Source: an uncultured Lachnospiraceae bacterium
GTDB lineage: Bacteria > Bacillota_A > Clostridia > Lachnospirales > Lachnospiraceae
Direction of reading: 5' to 3'
Assembly: GCA_905200565.1 (NCBI GenBank)
Contig: CAJKKX010000087.1
Coordinates: 1 to 8,082 of the forward strand
Length of the DNA stretch: 8,082 nucleotides
Shown in pieces: positions 1-6,911 of the stretch. How positions within the stretch are numbered: position 1 is the first letter of the stretch; every line of letters begins with the position of its first letter. The translations under genes were made by a program, and so were the position numbers. The notes below the pieces were generated by a model. The model was not told the DNA's origin, made no database searches, and saw nothing but the letters and a program-made list of their open reading frames with translations.

Positions 1-62
1 AGCAAGCTTGCGCCGCTCATATGCCGCATCTGGCTGCATGGCTGAATAGTTACAAAAAAATA
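1..62. other. Left-edge non-coding segment downstream of ilvA, rich in short palindromes
   Basis: After the ilvA stop, the minus strand reads TATTTTTTTG with no clear hairpin before the T-run, so I do not call a terminator. Further on lie the perfect palindrome GCAAGCTTGC (2-11), CATATG, and a near-perfect 8-base tandem repeat GGCTGCAT/GGCTGAAT (plus strand 32-47). The segment is cut by the window edge; it may be the start of a dispersed intergenic repeat, but that cannot be judged from one copy. Confidence 0.3.
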
Positions 63-1274
63 TTACAGGTTTGCCCGGATCAGTTTCGGTGTATATCCAT
101 TTTTTGTCAGAGCATCAACAATTCTTTTCTTATGATCCGTTCCAAACGCTTCCAGTGTGATTTTCAGTTCCACGGCCGCATTACGGTTCGTACTTACGAA
201 CTGATTATGATCCAGCTTGATAATATTTCCCTGCTCATTCGCCACGATGGAGGCCACACGCACCAGTTCCCCCGGACGGTCCGGAAGAAGAACCGATACG
301 GTAAAGATACGATCCCTCTGAATCAATCCAAGCTGCACCACAGAGGACATGGTAATCACATCCATATTTCCGCCGCTTAAGATCGACACGATTTTCTTTC
401 CCTTCACATCCATATGCTTTAGCGCCGCAACGGTCAAAAGCCCTGAATTCTCTACAATCATCTTATGGTTTTCCACCATATCCAGAAACGCTACAATCAG
501 CTCGTCATCCTCAACCGTAATCACGTCATCCAGATTTTTCTGAAGATACGGAAAGATATTCGTACCCGGCGTCTTTACGGCAGTACCGTCGGCTATGGTG
601 TTCACATGCGCAAGGGTCGTGACCTTTCCTTCTTTTATGGATGCCTGGAGACAGTTCGCGCCTGCCGGCTCCACGCCGATTACTTTGATATTCGGGTTTA
701 ACAGCTTCGCAAGTGTAGAAACTCCGGTCGCCAGTCCGCCGCCGCCTACCGGAGCCAGAATATAATCCACCAGAGGAAGCTCTTTCACGATCTCCATAGC
801 AATGGTTCCCTGTCCGGTAGCGACTGCCAGGTCATCAAAAGGATGAATAAAAGTATACCCGTTTTTTTCCGCCAGCTCATATGCGTAGGCGCACGCCTCG
901 TCATAAACATTTCCATAAAGCACAACCTCGGCTCCATAGCTCTTTGTTCTCTCTACTTTAATCAGCGGCGTCGTTGTCGGCATTACGATTACCGCCTTGA
1001 CGCCGTAAACCTTTGCCGCATAAGCCACGCCCTGCGCATGATTTCCCGCAGATGCGGTAATCAGTCCCTTCTCTCTTTCTTCCTCAGAGAGCGTGCTGAT
1101 CTTATAATAGGCGCCGCGCACCTTATAAGCTCCTGTAAGCTGCATATTTTCCGGTTTCAGATATACCTTATTTCCTGTGTTCTCACTGAAATATTTACTA
1201 TAGATCAGTTTTGTTTCCTGCGTCACCTGCTTGACGATTTCAGACGCTTCCTCAAATTTTTCTAATGTCAGCAT
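63..1274 (-). CDS. ilvA: Threonine ammonia-lyase (threonine dehydratase), PLP-dependent with C-terminal ACT domain
   Basis: Cytoplasmic PLP enzyme that deaminates L-threonine to 2-oxobutanoate and ammonia, feeding isoleucine synthesis or threonine catabolism. The 403-residue protein shows the fold-type II layout: the PLP lysine is K51 in AYKVRGAY, the substrate loop ASAGNHAQG lies at 74-82, and the glycine-rich phosphate-binding loop GGGGL at 177-181. After the catalytic part (to about 315), the tail from about 325 (RIFTVSVLLPDRPGEL) looks like a single ACT domain, the usual place for allosteric control. Length matches the short threonine ammonia-lyase class with one C-terminal ACT domain. 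The ATG start follows GGGAGG with a 6-base spacer. It lies 61 bases after ftsY with no promoter visible, so it is probably the last seen gene of the same transcript. The sequence does not show whether it is biosynthetic (ilvA) or catabolic (tdcB). Serine dehydratase activity is also possible; a threonine synthase is unlikely. Confidence 0.93.
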   Translation of the reverse strand: MLTLEKFEEASEIVKQVTQETKLIYSKYFSENTGNKVYLKPENMQLTGAYKVRGAYYKISTLSEEEREKGLITASAGNHAQGVAYAAKVYGVKAVIVMPTTTPLIKVERTKSYGAEVVLYGNVYDEACAYAYELAEKNGYTFIHPFDDLAVATGQGTIAMEIVKELPLVDYILAPVGGGGLATGVSTLAKLLNPNIKVIGVEPAGANCLQASIKEGKVTTLAHVNTIADGTAVKTPGTNIFPYLQKNLDDVITVEDDELIVAFLDMVENHKMIVENSGLLTVAALKHMDVKGKKIVSILSGGNMDVITMSSVVQLGLIQRDRIFTVSVLLPDRPGELVRVASIVANEQGNIIKLDHNQFVSTNRNAAVELKITLEAFGTDHKKRIVDALTKNGYTPKLIRANL

Positions 1275-1335
1275 TTTTATCCTCCCACCTGTACTTTTTC
1301 TCCTGAAACAGAAATTCTATGATGCCAATATCATT

Positions 1336-2265
1336 CTATTCTTCCATATGAAACAGAGCGTTTACGAACTCATCCGCATCAAATTTTTGCAGATCATCAA
1401 TACTCTCTCCCACGCCAATATACTTTACCGGAACACCAAGCTCCGAATGAATGGCGACTGCAATTCCTCCCTTTGCAGTACCATCCAGCTTTGTCAGAAT
1501 AATTCCTGTAATCTCCGCTACCTCGCTGAATTCCTTTGCCTGTGCCATTGCGTTCTGCCCGGTCGTGCCGTCAAGAACGACCAGTGTTTCGCGAAACGCC
1601 TCCGGATATTCCCGTTCAATGACCCTGTTAATCTTTCCAAGCTCCGCCATCAGATTTTTTTTGTTGTGAAGTCTTCCCGCCGTATCACACAGAAGAACGT
1701 CCGCCTGGCGTGCCTTTGCCGCCTGGATTGCATCATATACGACGGCCGCCGGGTCCCACCCCTCCTGTCCGGAAATGATGTCTACTCCGGCACGGTTCGC
1801 CCACTCTGTAAGTTGTTCTCCTGCTGCTGCCCGAAAAGTATCCGCTGCCGCCAGCACGACCTTCTTTCCCTGATCCTTTAATTTCCCGGCAAGCTTTCCA
1901 ACGCTTGTTGTTTTTCCAACTCCATTGACGCCAATTACCAAAACCACAGATTTTCTGTTTTCAAACTCATATGCCGTCTCTCCCACATTCATCTGTTCCT
2001 TGATACTGTCAATCAGAAGCTGCTTACACTCGACAGGCTCTTTGATTCTCTGTTCTTTTACCTTTCGTTTCAGATCTTCAATGATTGCCGTCGTCGCATT
2101 GATTCCCAAATCTCCCATGACCAGAATTTCTTCGATCTCCTCATAGAAGTCCTCATCAATACTGGAAAATCCGCTGAAAATCCGATCGACTCCTGACACG
2201 ATATTATCTCTCGTCTTGCTAAGTCCTTCTACCAGACGTTTAAAAAAACCTTTTTCCCCTTCCAT
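1336..2265 (-). CDS. ftsY: Signal recognition particle receptor FtsY (SRP-GTPase)
   Basis: Membrane-associated GTPase that docks the Ffh/SRP-ribosome complex at the translocon for co-translational membrane insertion. With the ATG at 2265 the protein has 309 residues. The helical N domain comes first, preceded by a short amphipathic-looking start (GFFKRLVEGLSKTRDNIVSG). The SRP-GTPase G domain follows: G1 GVNGVGKTT at 112-120, DTFRAAA at 142-148, DTAGR at 194-198, TKLDG at 258-262 and GVGE at 284-287. DTFRAAA with the ending FDADEFVNALF is FtsY-like rather than Ffh-like, and there is no methionine-rich M domain. The long acidic A domain of enterobacterial FtsY is missing, as is usual in Firmicutes. 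The 2265 start is chosen because AGGAGG lies 6 bases upstream; an in-frame TTG at 2313 would add 16 residues. It follows smc by 40 bases, the conserved Firmicutes neighbourhood. Confidence 0.96.
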   Translation of the reverse strand: MEGEKGFFKRLVEGLSKTRDNIVSGVDRIFSGFSSIDEDFYEEIEEILVMGDLGINATTAIIEDLKRKVKEQRIKEPVECKQLLIDSIKEQMNVGETAYEFENRKSVVLVIGVNGVGKTTSVGKLAGKLKDQGKKVVLAAADTFRAAAGEQLTEWANRAGVDIISGQEGWDPAAVVYDAIQAAKARQADVLLCDTAGRLHNKKNLMAELGKINRVIEREYPEAFRETLVVLDGTTGQNAMAQAKEFSEVAEITGIILTKLDGTAKGGIAVAIHSELGVPVKYIGVGESIDDLQKFDADEFVNALFHMEE

Positions 2266-2271
2266 ACCTTG

Positions 2272-2277
2272 CCTCCT
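2272..2277 (-). promoter_or_regulatory. Ribosome binding site deciding the ftsY start
   Basis: A perfect AGGAGG sits 6 bases (CAAGGT) before the ATG at 2265, which begins MEGEKGFFKRL. It favours this start over the longer in-frame TTG at 2313. That TTG does have a GGAGGAGG stretch in front of it, but those bases also encode the Glu-Glu-Asp end of SMC, so the match may be incidental. Confidence 0.8.
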
Positions 2278-2305
2278 GACAGCCCTTCTTTTTTCGCCTG
2301 TGGTA

Positions 2306-5300
2306 TCAGTCAAGATCCTCCTCCAGAAGATTCACAGATACAAGAGTGGATACTCCCTTTTCCTGCATTGTGATTCCATAGAGTCGGTCTGCTGCCGCCA
2401 TAGTGCCCCGCCTATGGGTAATAATAATAAACTGCGTGTGTTTTGTCAACTTTTTCAAATATCCCGCATACCTGCTGACATTCGACTCATCCAATGCGGC
2501 CTCGATCTCATCCAGCAGGCAGAACGGCGATGGCTTCAGATTCTGAATCGCAAAAAGCAGCGCAATCGCCGTCAATGCTTTCTCTCCTCCGGACATCTGC
2601 ATCATATTCTGGAGCTTCTTTCCCGGCGGTTGGGAAATGATGCGGATACCCGCTTCCAGAATATCTTCATCTTCCACCAGCTCCAGGCTTCCTTTTCCTC
2701 CGCCAAAGAGCTGCTTAAACGCTTTGTCAAACTCCATTTGAATCAATGCGAACTGCTCTTTAAACTGTGTCCGCATTCCGGCGTCCAGTTCGTTTATGAT
2801 CTCCAGCAGGGCATTTTCCGATTTCACCAAATCCTCATGCTGTTCGCTCAGGAACTGGTGACGCCCGGACAATTCCTTATAGTCCTCAATGGCATTGACA
2901 TTGACATTCCCCAGTCCCCTGATTTCATTTTTCAGCGTCTGAATCGCTTTTTTCATCTGCACCGGGTCCTGATACTCCTCATTCCGAAGCTCTGCCGCAC
3001 TTCCCAGACCCAAAGCATATTCTTCCCACATATAATTAATCTGCGTATCTTTCGCCTCTTCCAGTTTTTCTTTTCTGGCGTTCAGGCGGAAATTTTCTTT
3101 ATCCAGAAGGCTGATTCTTTCAGAAAGTTCCTCTCTTCTGGAAAAGAAAGATTTCTGTGAAGCGTTCATCTGCTCTCTCCGGGCTGAAAGCTCCTTTCGC
3201 CTTTCTTCCCAGGAATTTTCCTCCGTCTCCGCCGCTTTCATCGTCTGGTAAATTTTTTCAATATCCTCAAGCTTTCTCTCAATATCCTGGACCCCTGTGC
3301 GAAGCCCTTCTGTCACGCCTTTTTTCTCCTCCTGTAAAACAAGCAGCTCATCTGTAATACGCCCGATATTCTGCCGGACAAATTCAGCCTTTTGGCGCAC
3401 TTCCTGGAGCTTCAGATGCAGGCTCTCAGACTGGACGCTCTGGCTTTCCTGCTCCTTGCGCTCCAGTTCCTGCTGTTTCTGGCACTTGCGGATTTCTTCC
3501 TCCAACTGCTTTTCAGACTGTACAGACTGCTCAAGCTCCCGCTCGATTTTTTTCTTCTCATTTCTGATCTGAACCGCCTGCTCTTCAATGTCCGTCATCT
3601 CTGCTTTTAACTGCACAAAATCTTTCTGCGTTTCATTCTTTTTCGACTCCATCTGGGAAATCTCCAGCTTTGCCGTATTCTGAAGCAGATACTGCTGCTG
3701 CAATTCTTCGTTTAATTTTACAATCTGTTCTCTGTATCCATTCCGAATTCTCCGGTTTTCATCAATCTCATGTTTGAGAGCCTCCAGATCTTTTTTCAAA
3801 AGCGCCGTGCTTTCCTCCAACTCCTCGATTTCCCTTCGCCGTCCAAGAAGATTACTGTTATTCTTAAACGCTCCTCCGGTCATAGAACCGCCTGGGTTTA
3901 AGGATTCTCCTTCCAGTGTCACAATCCGCAGGCTGTACTGATATTTCTTATTCAGCGCGATTGCGTGATCGATCGTATCCGCCACTACGACTCTTCCCAA
4001 AAGATATTTGACCAGTCCCTCATATTTCGGCTCCGCCCGCACCAGGCTGCTGGCAAGGCCAATCACGCCTTCCTCCCGCAGCGCTTTTTCCTGATGGAAA
4101 GAAGTTTTGTTTCCGATGCTCGTAAGCGGCAGGAACGTAGCACGCCCATATTTGTTCCGCTTCAGAAATTCAATCATCCTCTTTGCTGTGTTTTCATCTT
4201 CTGTAACAATATTCTGGATGCTTCCTCCCAGCGCTGTTTCGATCGCCGTTTCATAAGCTTTCTCAACCTTGATCAAATCCGCTACCACGCCAAGCAGCCC
4301 CTTTTCTCTGGTTTTCTGCTCCATCACTCTTCGAATGCTGTTCCCATATCCGTCATAGCGCTCTGTTATATTTTTCATGGATTCCAGCCTGGAAGCTTCT
4401 CTGTGGTAAGCGGTCTGCCCCGTCTCCATCTTTTTGTTCCCTGCGATCAGCTCCTGCTGGACTGCGTATGCTTTCTCTTCATAGCCCTGGCTTTCTGTCA
4501 ACAATGCCTCAATCTTTGCCGTGACCTCTTCATATCGCTGCTGATGTTCCTCCAGCACGTCCGACTGTTCCGATTCCTGGCTTTTTAGCCGGATAACCCT
4601 CTGGCTTACCTCTGCTTTCCGGATCTTCAACTGCTCCAGCATCGTATCATATCGCTGCATGTTTCCTTTCGTGGACGCACGCTGATTCAAAAGGGTAATA
4701 ATTGCATTTTTCCCTTTTTCAATCTCTGATTCAAGATGTGAAAGGCTTGCCAGAAGTGCATCCGTCTCCAGCTTGAAATCCTCTGCCGCTTCCTCGGCAG
4801 CCCGCAGCTCTGTCTTCAGTTCCCCAAGCTCGGTCTCTGCTTCTGCTTTCTGCTTCTCCTTCGCTTCCGTATCCCGGTCAATTGCCTGCATACGGTTCTG
4901 CAAATGCTCATCATTTAGCTTCGCCGTGTTGATCTGCTCTTTCAGTACGTTGATCTGGCCTTCCAACTGCTGTCTTAAAATCTGATTCCTGGCCGCTTTA
5001 TCCTTCTCTTCCTCAATCCGGGCGTCCAGCGCCTCCAGTTCTGTCTCCAGCTTTTCATACTCAAGTTTCGCATTTTCATACGCCGTCCGGGTCTCTTCCA
5101 TATCCTGTCCGGAAATAGCCAGCTTCTGATCTGTTTCCTTCAATTCTCCACGAATGCGTTCCATTTCCATCAGGAACATATTGACGTCATATGCCTTGAG
5201 CTCTTCTTTTTTCTTCAAATAGATCTTCGCAGTCTCTGCCTGACGCTCCATCGGCCCCAACTGCTTTGTCAGCTCACTCAAAATGTCATTGACACGCACC

Positions 5301-5863
5301 AGATTCTGTCTTTCATCCTCCAGCTTTTTCTGCGCCGTGTGCTTTCTTCGTTTAAACTTTACAATCCCCGCCGCCTCGTCGAACAGTTCTCTTCTTTCCT
5401 CCGGCTTACCGCTTAAGATTTTATCAATCTGTCCCTGTCCAATGATGGAATAGCCCTCTTTTCCAATTCCCGTATCGTAAAACAGTTCATTAATGTCTTT
5501 TAACCGGCAGGCGGTTCCATTGATCAGATATTCACTCTCCCCGGAACGGTATACGCGGCGGGCGAAGGTCACCTCTTCATAGGCAATCGCCAGCTTATGA
5601 TCCGAATTATCCAATGTGATTGCCACAGAAGCATATCCCAACGGCTTTCTGTTCTCTGTCCCGGAAAAAATAACGTCCTGCATACTGGAACCACGAAGCT
5701 GCTTTGCGCTCTGTTCTCCAAGCACCCAGCGCACGGCGTCCGCCACGTTGCTTTTGCCGCTTCCATTCGGTCCCACAATCCCGGTAATCCCGTTATGAAA
5801 CTGAAAAACGATCTTATTTGCAAAGGACTTAAACCCCTGCACCTCAATCTTCTTTAAATACAT
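2306..5863 (-). CDS. smc: Chromosome segregation protein SMC (condensin ATPase)
   Basis: SMC subunit of the bacterial SMC-ScpA-ScpB condensin, which organises and segregates the chromosome by ATP-driven loop extrusion. The 1185 residues match the usual bacterial size. The N-terminal ATPase half begins MYLKKIEVQGFKSF, with Walker A GPNGSGKS at 31-38 and the Q-loop IGQGQ at 141-145. A coiled-coil arm (about 170-510) rich in Glu, Lys and Gln follows. The hinge spans about 520-665 and ends in the conserved GGSMTGG region. The returning coil runs to about 1020. The C-terminal ATPase half has the ABC signature MSGGE at 1090-1094, Walker B FCLLDE at 1114-1119 and the switch histidine H1150 in ITHRR. 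No key residue is missing. The start codon lies inside the end of rnc (20-base overlap). An AGGCGG Shine-Dalgarno lies only 3 bases before the ATG, with GGGAAGG just upstream, suggesting translational coupling to rnc. Confidence 0.98.
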   Translation of the reverse strand: MYLKKIEVQGFKSFANKIVFQFHNGITGIVGPNGSGKSNVADAVRWVLGEQSAKQLRGSSMQDVIFSGTENRKPLGYASVAITLDNSDHKLAIAYEEVTFARRVYRSGESEYLINGTACRLKDINELFYDTGIGKEGYSIIGQGQIDKILSGKPEERRELFDEAAGIVKFKRRKHTAQKKLEDERQNLVRVNDILSELTKQLGPMERQAETAKIYLKKKEELKAYDVNMFLMEMERIRGELKETDQKLAISGQDMEETRTAYENAKLEYEKLETELEALDARIEEEKDKAARNQILRQQLEGQINVLKEQINTAKLNDEHLQNRMQAIDRDTEAKEKQKAEAETELGELKTELRAAEEAAEDFKLETDALLASLSHLESEIEKGKNAIITLLNQRASTKGNMQRYDTMLEQLKIRKAEVSQRVIRLKSQESEQSDVLEEHQQRYEEVTAKIEALLTESQGYEEKAYAVQQELIAGNKKMETGQTAYHREASRLESMKNITERYDGYGNSIRRVMEQKTREKGLLGVVADLIKVEKAYETAIETALGGSIQNIVTEDENTAKRMIEFLKRNKYGRATFLPLTSIGNKTSFHQEKALREEGVIGLASSLVRAEPKYEGLVKYLLGRVVVADTIDHAIALNKKYQYSLRIVTLEGESLNPGGSMTGGAFKNNSNLLGRRREIEELEESTALLKKDLEALKHEIDENRRIRNGYREQIVKLNEELQQQYLLQNTAKLEISQMESKKNETQKDFVQLKAEMTDIEEQAVQIRNEKKKIERELEQSVQSEKQLEEEIRKCQKQQELERKEQESQSVQSESLHLKLQEVRQKAEFVRQNIGRITDELLVLQEEKKGVTEGLRTGVQDIERKLEDIEKIYQTMKAAETEENSWEERRKELSARREQMNASQKSFFSRREELSERISLLDKENFRLNARKEKLEEAKDTQINYMWEEYALGLGSAAELRNEEYQDPVQMKKAIQTLKNEIRGLGNVNVNAIEDYKELSGRHQFLSEQHEDLVKSENALLEIINELDAGMRTQFKEQFALIQMEFDKAFKQLFGGGKGSLELVEDEDILEAGIRIISQPPGKKLQNMMQMSGGEKALTAIALLFAIQNLKPSPFCLLDEIEAALDESNVSRYAGYLKKLTKHTQFIIITHRRGTMAAADRLYGITMQEKGVSTLVSVNLLEEDLD

Positions 5864-6563
5864 CTTCCGCCTTCCCTTTCAGTTTCATAATTGCCTGATA
5901 AGCCGCCTCCTGTTCCGCTAACTTCTTTGTCCTGCCGACTCCCTGACCCAGAGTCCGGTTCCCGATTCGTATGTCTATCTGGAACTCCTTGTCATGATCC
6001 GGCCCCCTTTCCCCTGCAAGATGATAAACGATCTCCTGTCCCTTGTAATCTCTCTGTACGATCTCCTGCAAAATAGTCTTGCTATCATAAAAGAGTTTTT
6101 TATGTTCAATATCTGTCAGGACAAATTTATGGACAAACTCTTTTGCATTAGCAAAACCACCATCCAGATAAATCGCGCCGATCAGAGCCTCCATTGCGTC
6201 CGAAACAATGGAATCCCTCCGTCGTCCTCCGGTTCTCTCTTCCCCTTTTCCAAGCAGCAGATAATCGCCCAGCTTTAATTCTCTGGCACACAATGCCAGG
6301 GTCGGCTCACATACGATGCTCGCACGCAGCTTTGTCAAATCGCCTTCCGGCATCCCCGGATATTGAAAAAACAAAAACTCGCTGCTGATGACTTCTAATA
6401 CTGCATCTCCCAAAAATTCCAGCCGTTCATTGTCATGCTGATGCTCCTGCTTATGCTCATTCGCATAAGAGCTGTGTGTCAGCGCCTGTCGGAACAATGA
6501 AAAATTTTTAAAAGAATATCCTGTCTTTTTTTCCAGTTCCTTTAATTCCTGATAAACTGTCAT
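5844..6563 (-). CDS. rnc: Ribonuclease III
   Basis: Double-strand-specific endoribonuclease that excises 16S and 23S precursors from the rRNA transcript and cuts structured mRNAs and sense-antisense duplexes. With the ATG at 6563 the protein has 239 residues. The endonuclease domain carries the family signature NERLEFLGDAVLE at 45-57 (acidic residues E46, E49, D53) and the second metal-binding pair D122 and E125 in SDAMEALIGA. The C-terminal double-stranded-RNA-binding domain starts near 160 and ends with GRTKKLAEQEAAYQAI. The start is set by AGGAGG five bases upstream. A longer reading from a TTG at 6605 adds 14 residues with no family resemblance and would run through a hairpin and the Shine-Dalgarno. 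The gene overlaps smc by 20 bases. A strong hairpin lies between acpP and this gene, so expression may be controlled apart from acpP, possibly by RNase III itself (inference). Confidence 0.97.
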   Translation of the reverse strand: MTVYQELKELEKKTGYSFKNFSLFRQALTHSSYANEHKQEHQHDNERLEFLGDAVLEVISSEFLFFQYPGMPEGDLTKLRASIVCEPTLALCARELKLGDYLLLGKGEERTGGRRRDSIVSDAMEALIGAIYLDGGFANAKEFVHKFVLTDIEHKKLFYDSKTILQEIVQRDYKGQEIVYHLAGERGPDHDKEFQIDIRIGNRTLGQGVGRTKKLAEQEAAYQAIMKLKGKAEDVFKED

Positions 6564-6568
6564 ATTTT

Positions 6569-6574
6569 CCTCCT
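6569..6574 (-). promoter_or_regulatory. Ribosome binding site deciding the rnc start
   Basis: Perfect AGGAGG five bases before the ATG at 6563. It lies 12 bases downstream of the foot of the leader hairpin, so it is not itself paired in that stem. It fixes the rnc start at MTVYQELKELEKK and excludes the TTG at 6605. Confidence 0.85.
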
Positions 6575-6586
6575 CAGTTTTAAATA

Positions 6587-6629
6587 CACGGAGAGGGTGC
6601 TGCAACGCAACACCCTCTGCTTTGCCGTG
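6587..6629 (-). promoter_or_regulatory. Long hairpin in the acpP-rnc spacer (possible RNA processing or attenuation site)
   Basis: Read on the minus strand, 6618-6607 pairs with 6603-6592 to give a 12-bp stem (AGAGGGTGTTGC against GCAGCACCCTCT, one G-U pair) closed by a GTT loop. Outside it, CACGG (6629-6625) can pair with CCGTG (6591-6587), leaving CAAAGC as a one-sided bulge, so about 17 pairs form in all. The structure sits after the acpP stop and 12 bases before the rnc Shine-Dalgarno. Only TGTATTT follows it, not a T-run, so it is a poor intrinsic terminator. It may instead stabilise the acpP message, attenuate transcription or be an RNase III cleavage site; function is inferred. Confidence 0.75.
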
Positions 6630-6668
6630 ATTCTCCCTATCATCTCACTTGATTCCGGACCGGACAAA

Positions 6669-6896
6669 CTAAGATACGGCTTTGATCTGTTCTACCGCAT
6701 CGCCTACCGTAACGATTTTCTCTGCCTCTTCATTCGGAATCTCAATATCAAATTCTTCTTCAATTCCCATGATGATCTGGAACACATCAAGAGAGTCCGC
6801 TCCGAGGTCATCCACGAAGGTCGTATCCATCGTAATCTCCTCCGTATCCACATTTAATACTTCCGCGATAATGTTCTGTAATTTTTCAAATTCCAT
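6669..6896 (-). CDS. acpP: Acyl carrier protein
   Basis: Small acidic carrier that holds growing fatty-acyl chains as thioesters on a 4'-phosphopantetheine arm during type II fatty acid synthesis, and supplies acyl groups to PlsX. The 75 residues are typical for the family. The attachment site is Ser35 in the canonical GADSLD motif, followed by the recognition helix ([17 protein letters not shown]). The ATG is preceded by AGAGG with a 9-base spacer, and the gene begins 15 bases after plsX. Lying directly after plsX in a primary-metabolism operon, with no ketosynthase or peptide-synthetase genes nearby, it is the housekeeping ACP rather than a secondary-metabolite carrier. The hairpin after its stop may help keep its transcript more abundant than those of rnc and smc (inference). 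Confidence 0.97.
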   Translation of the reverse strand: MEFEKLQNIIAEVLNVDTEEITMDTTFVDDLGADSLDVFQIIMGIEEEFDIEIPNEEAEKIVTVGDAVEQIKAVS

Positions 6897-6911
6897 ATTC
6901 TCATTCCTCTC

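Noticed and set aside
52..65. Terminator for ilvA using the T-run on the minus strand
   Set aside because: The T-run follows the stop codon at once, and I could not find a stable stem immediately upstream in the end of ilvA.
1231..1881. Plus-strand open frame spanning the ilvA-ftsY gap
   Set aside because: Most of it is antisense to conserved ftsY residues and no ribosome binding site or family similarity was seen.
2216..3160. A 314-codon plus-strand open frame opposite smc and the start of ftsY
   Set aside because: It is antisense to two clearly conserved genes, its product is Phe/Leu/His/Gln-rich low-information sequence with no family features, and it reflects the codon pattern of the coiled coil on the other strand.
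5844..6605. Longer rnc beginning at TTG 6605
   Set aside because: It begins in the loop of a hairpin, has no ribosome site of its own that I can see, and adds 14 residues before the well-supported ATG at 6563.
6587..6629. Intrinsic terminator after acpP
   Set aside because: The stem is strong, but the downstream bases are TGTATTTAAAAC, without the T-run required for efficient Rho-independent termination.
6639..6667. A promoter for rnc (TTGTCC, 17 bases, GATGAT)
   Set aside because: The spacing is right but both boxes match the consensus poorly; such matches are common by chance.
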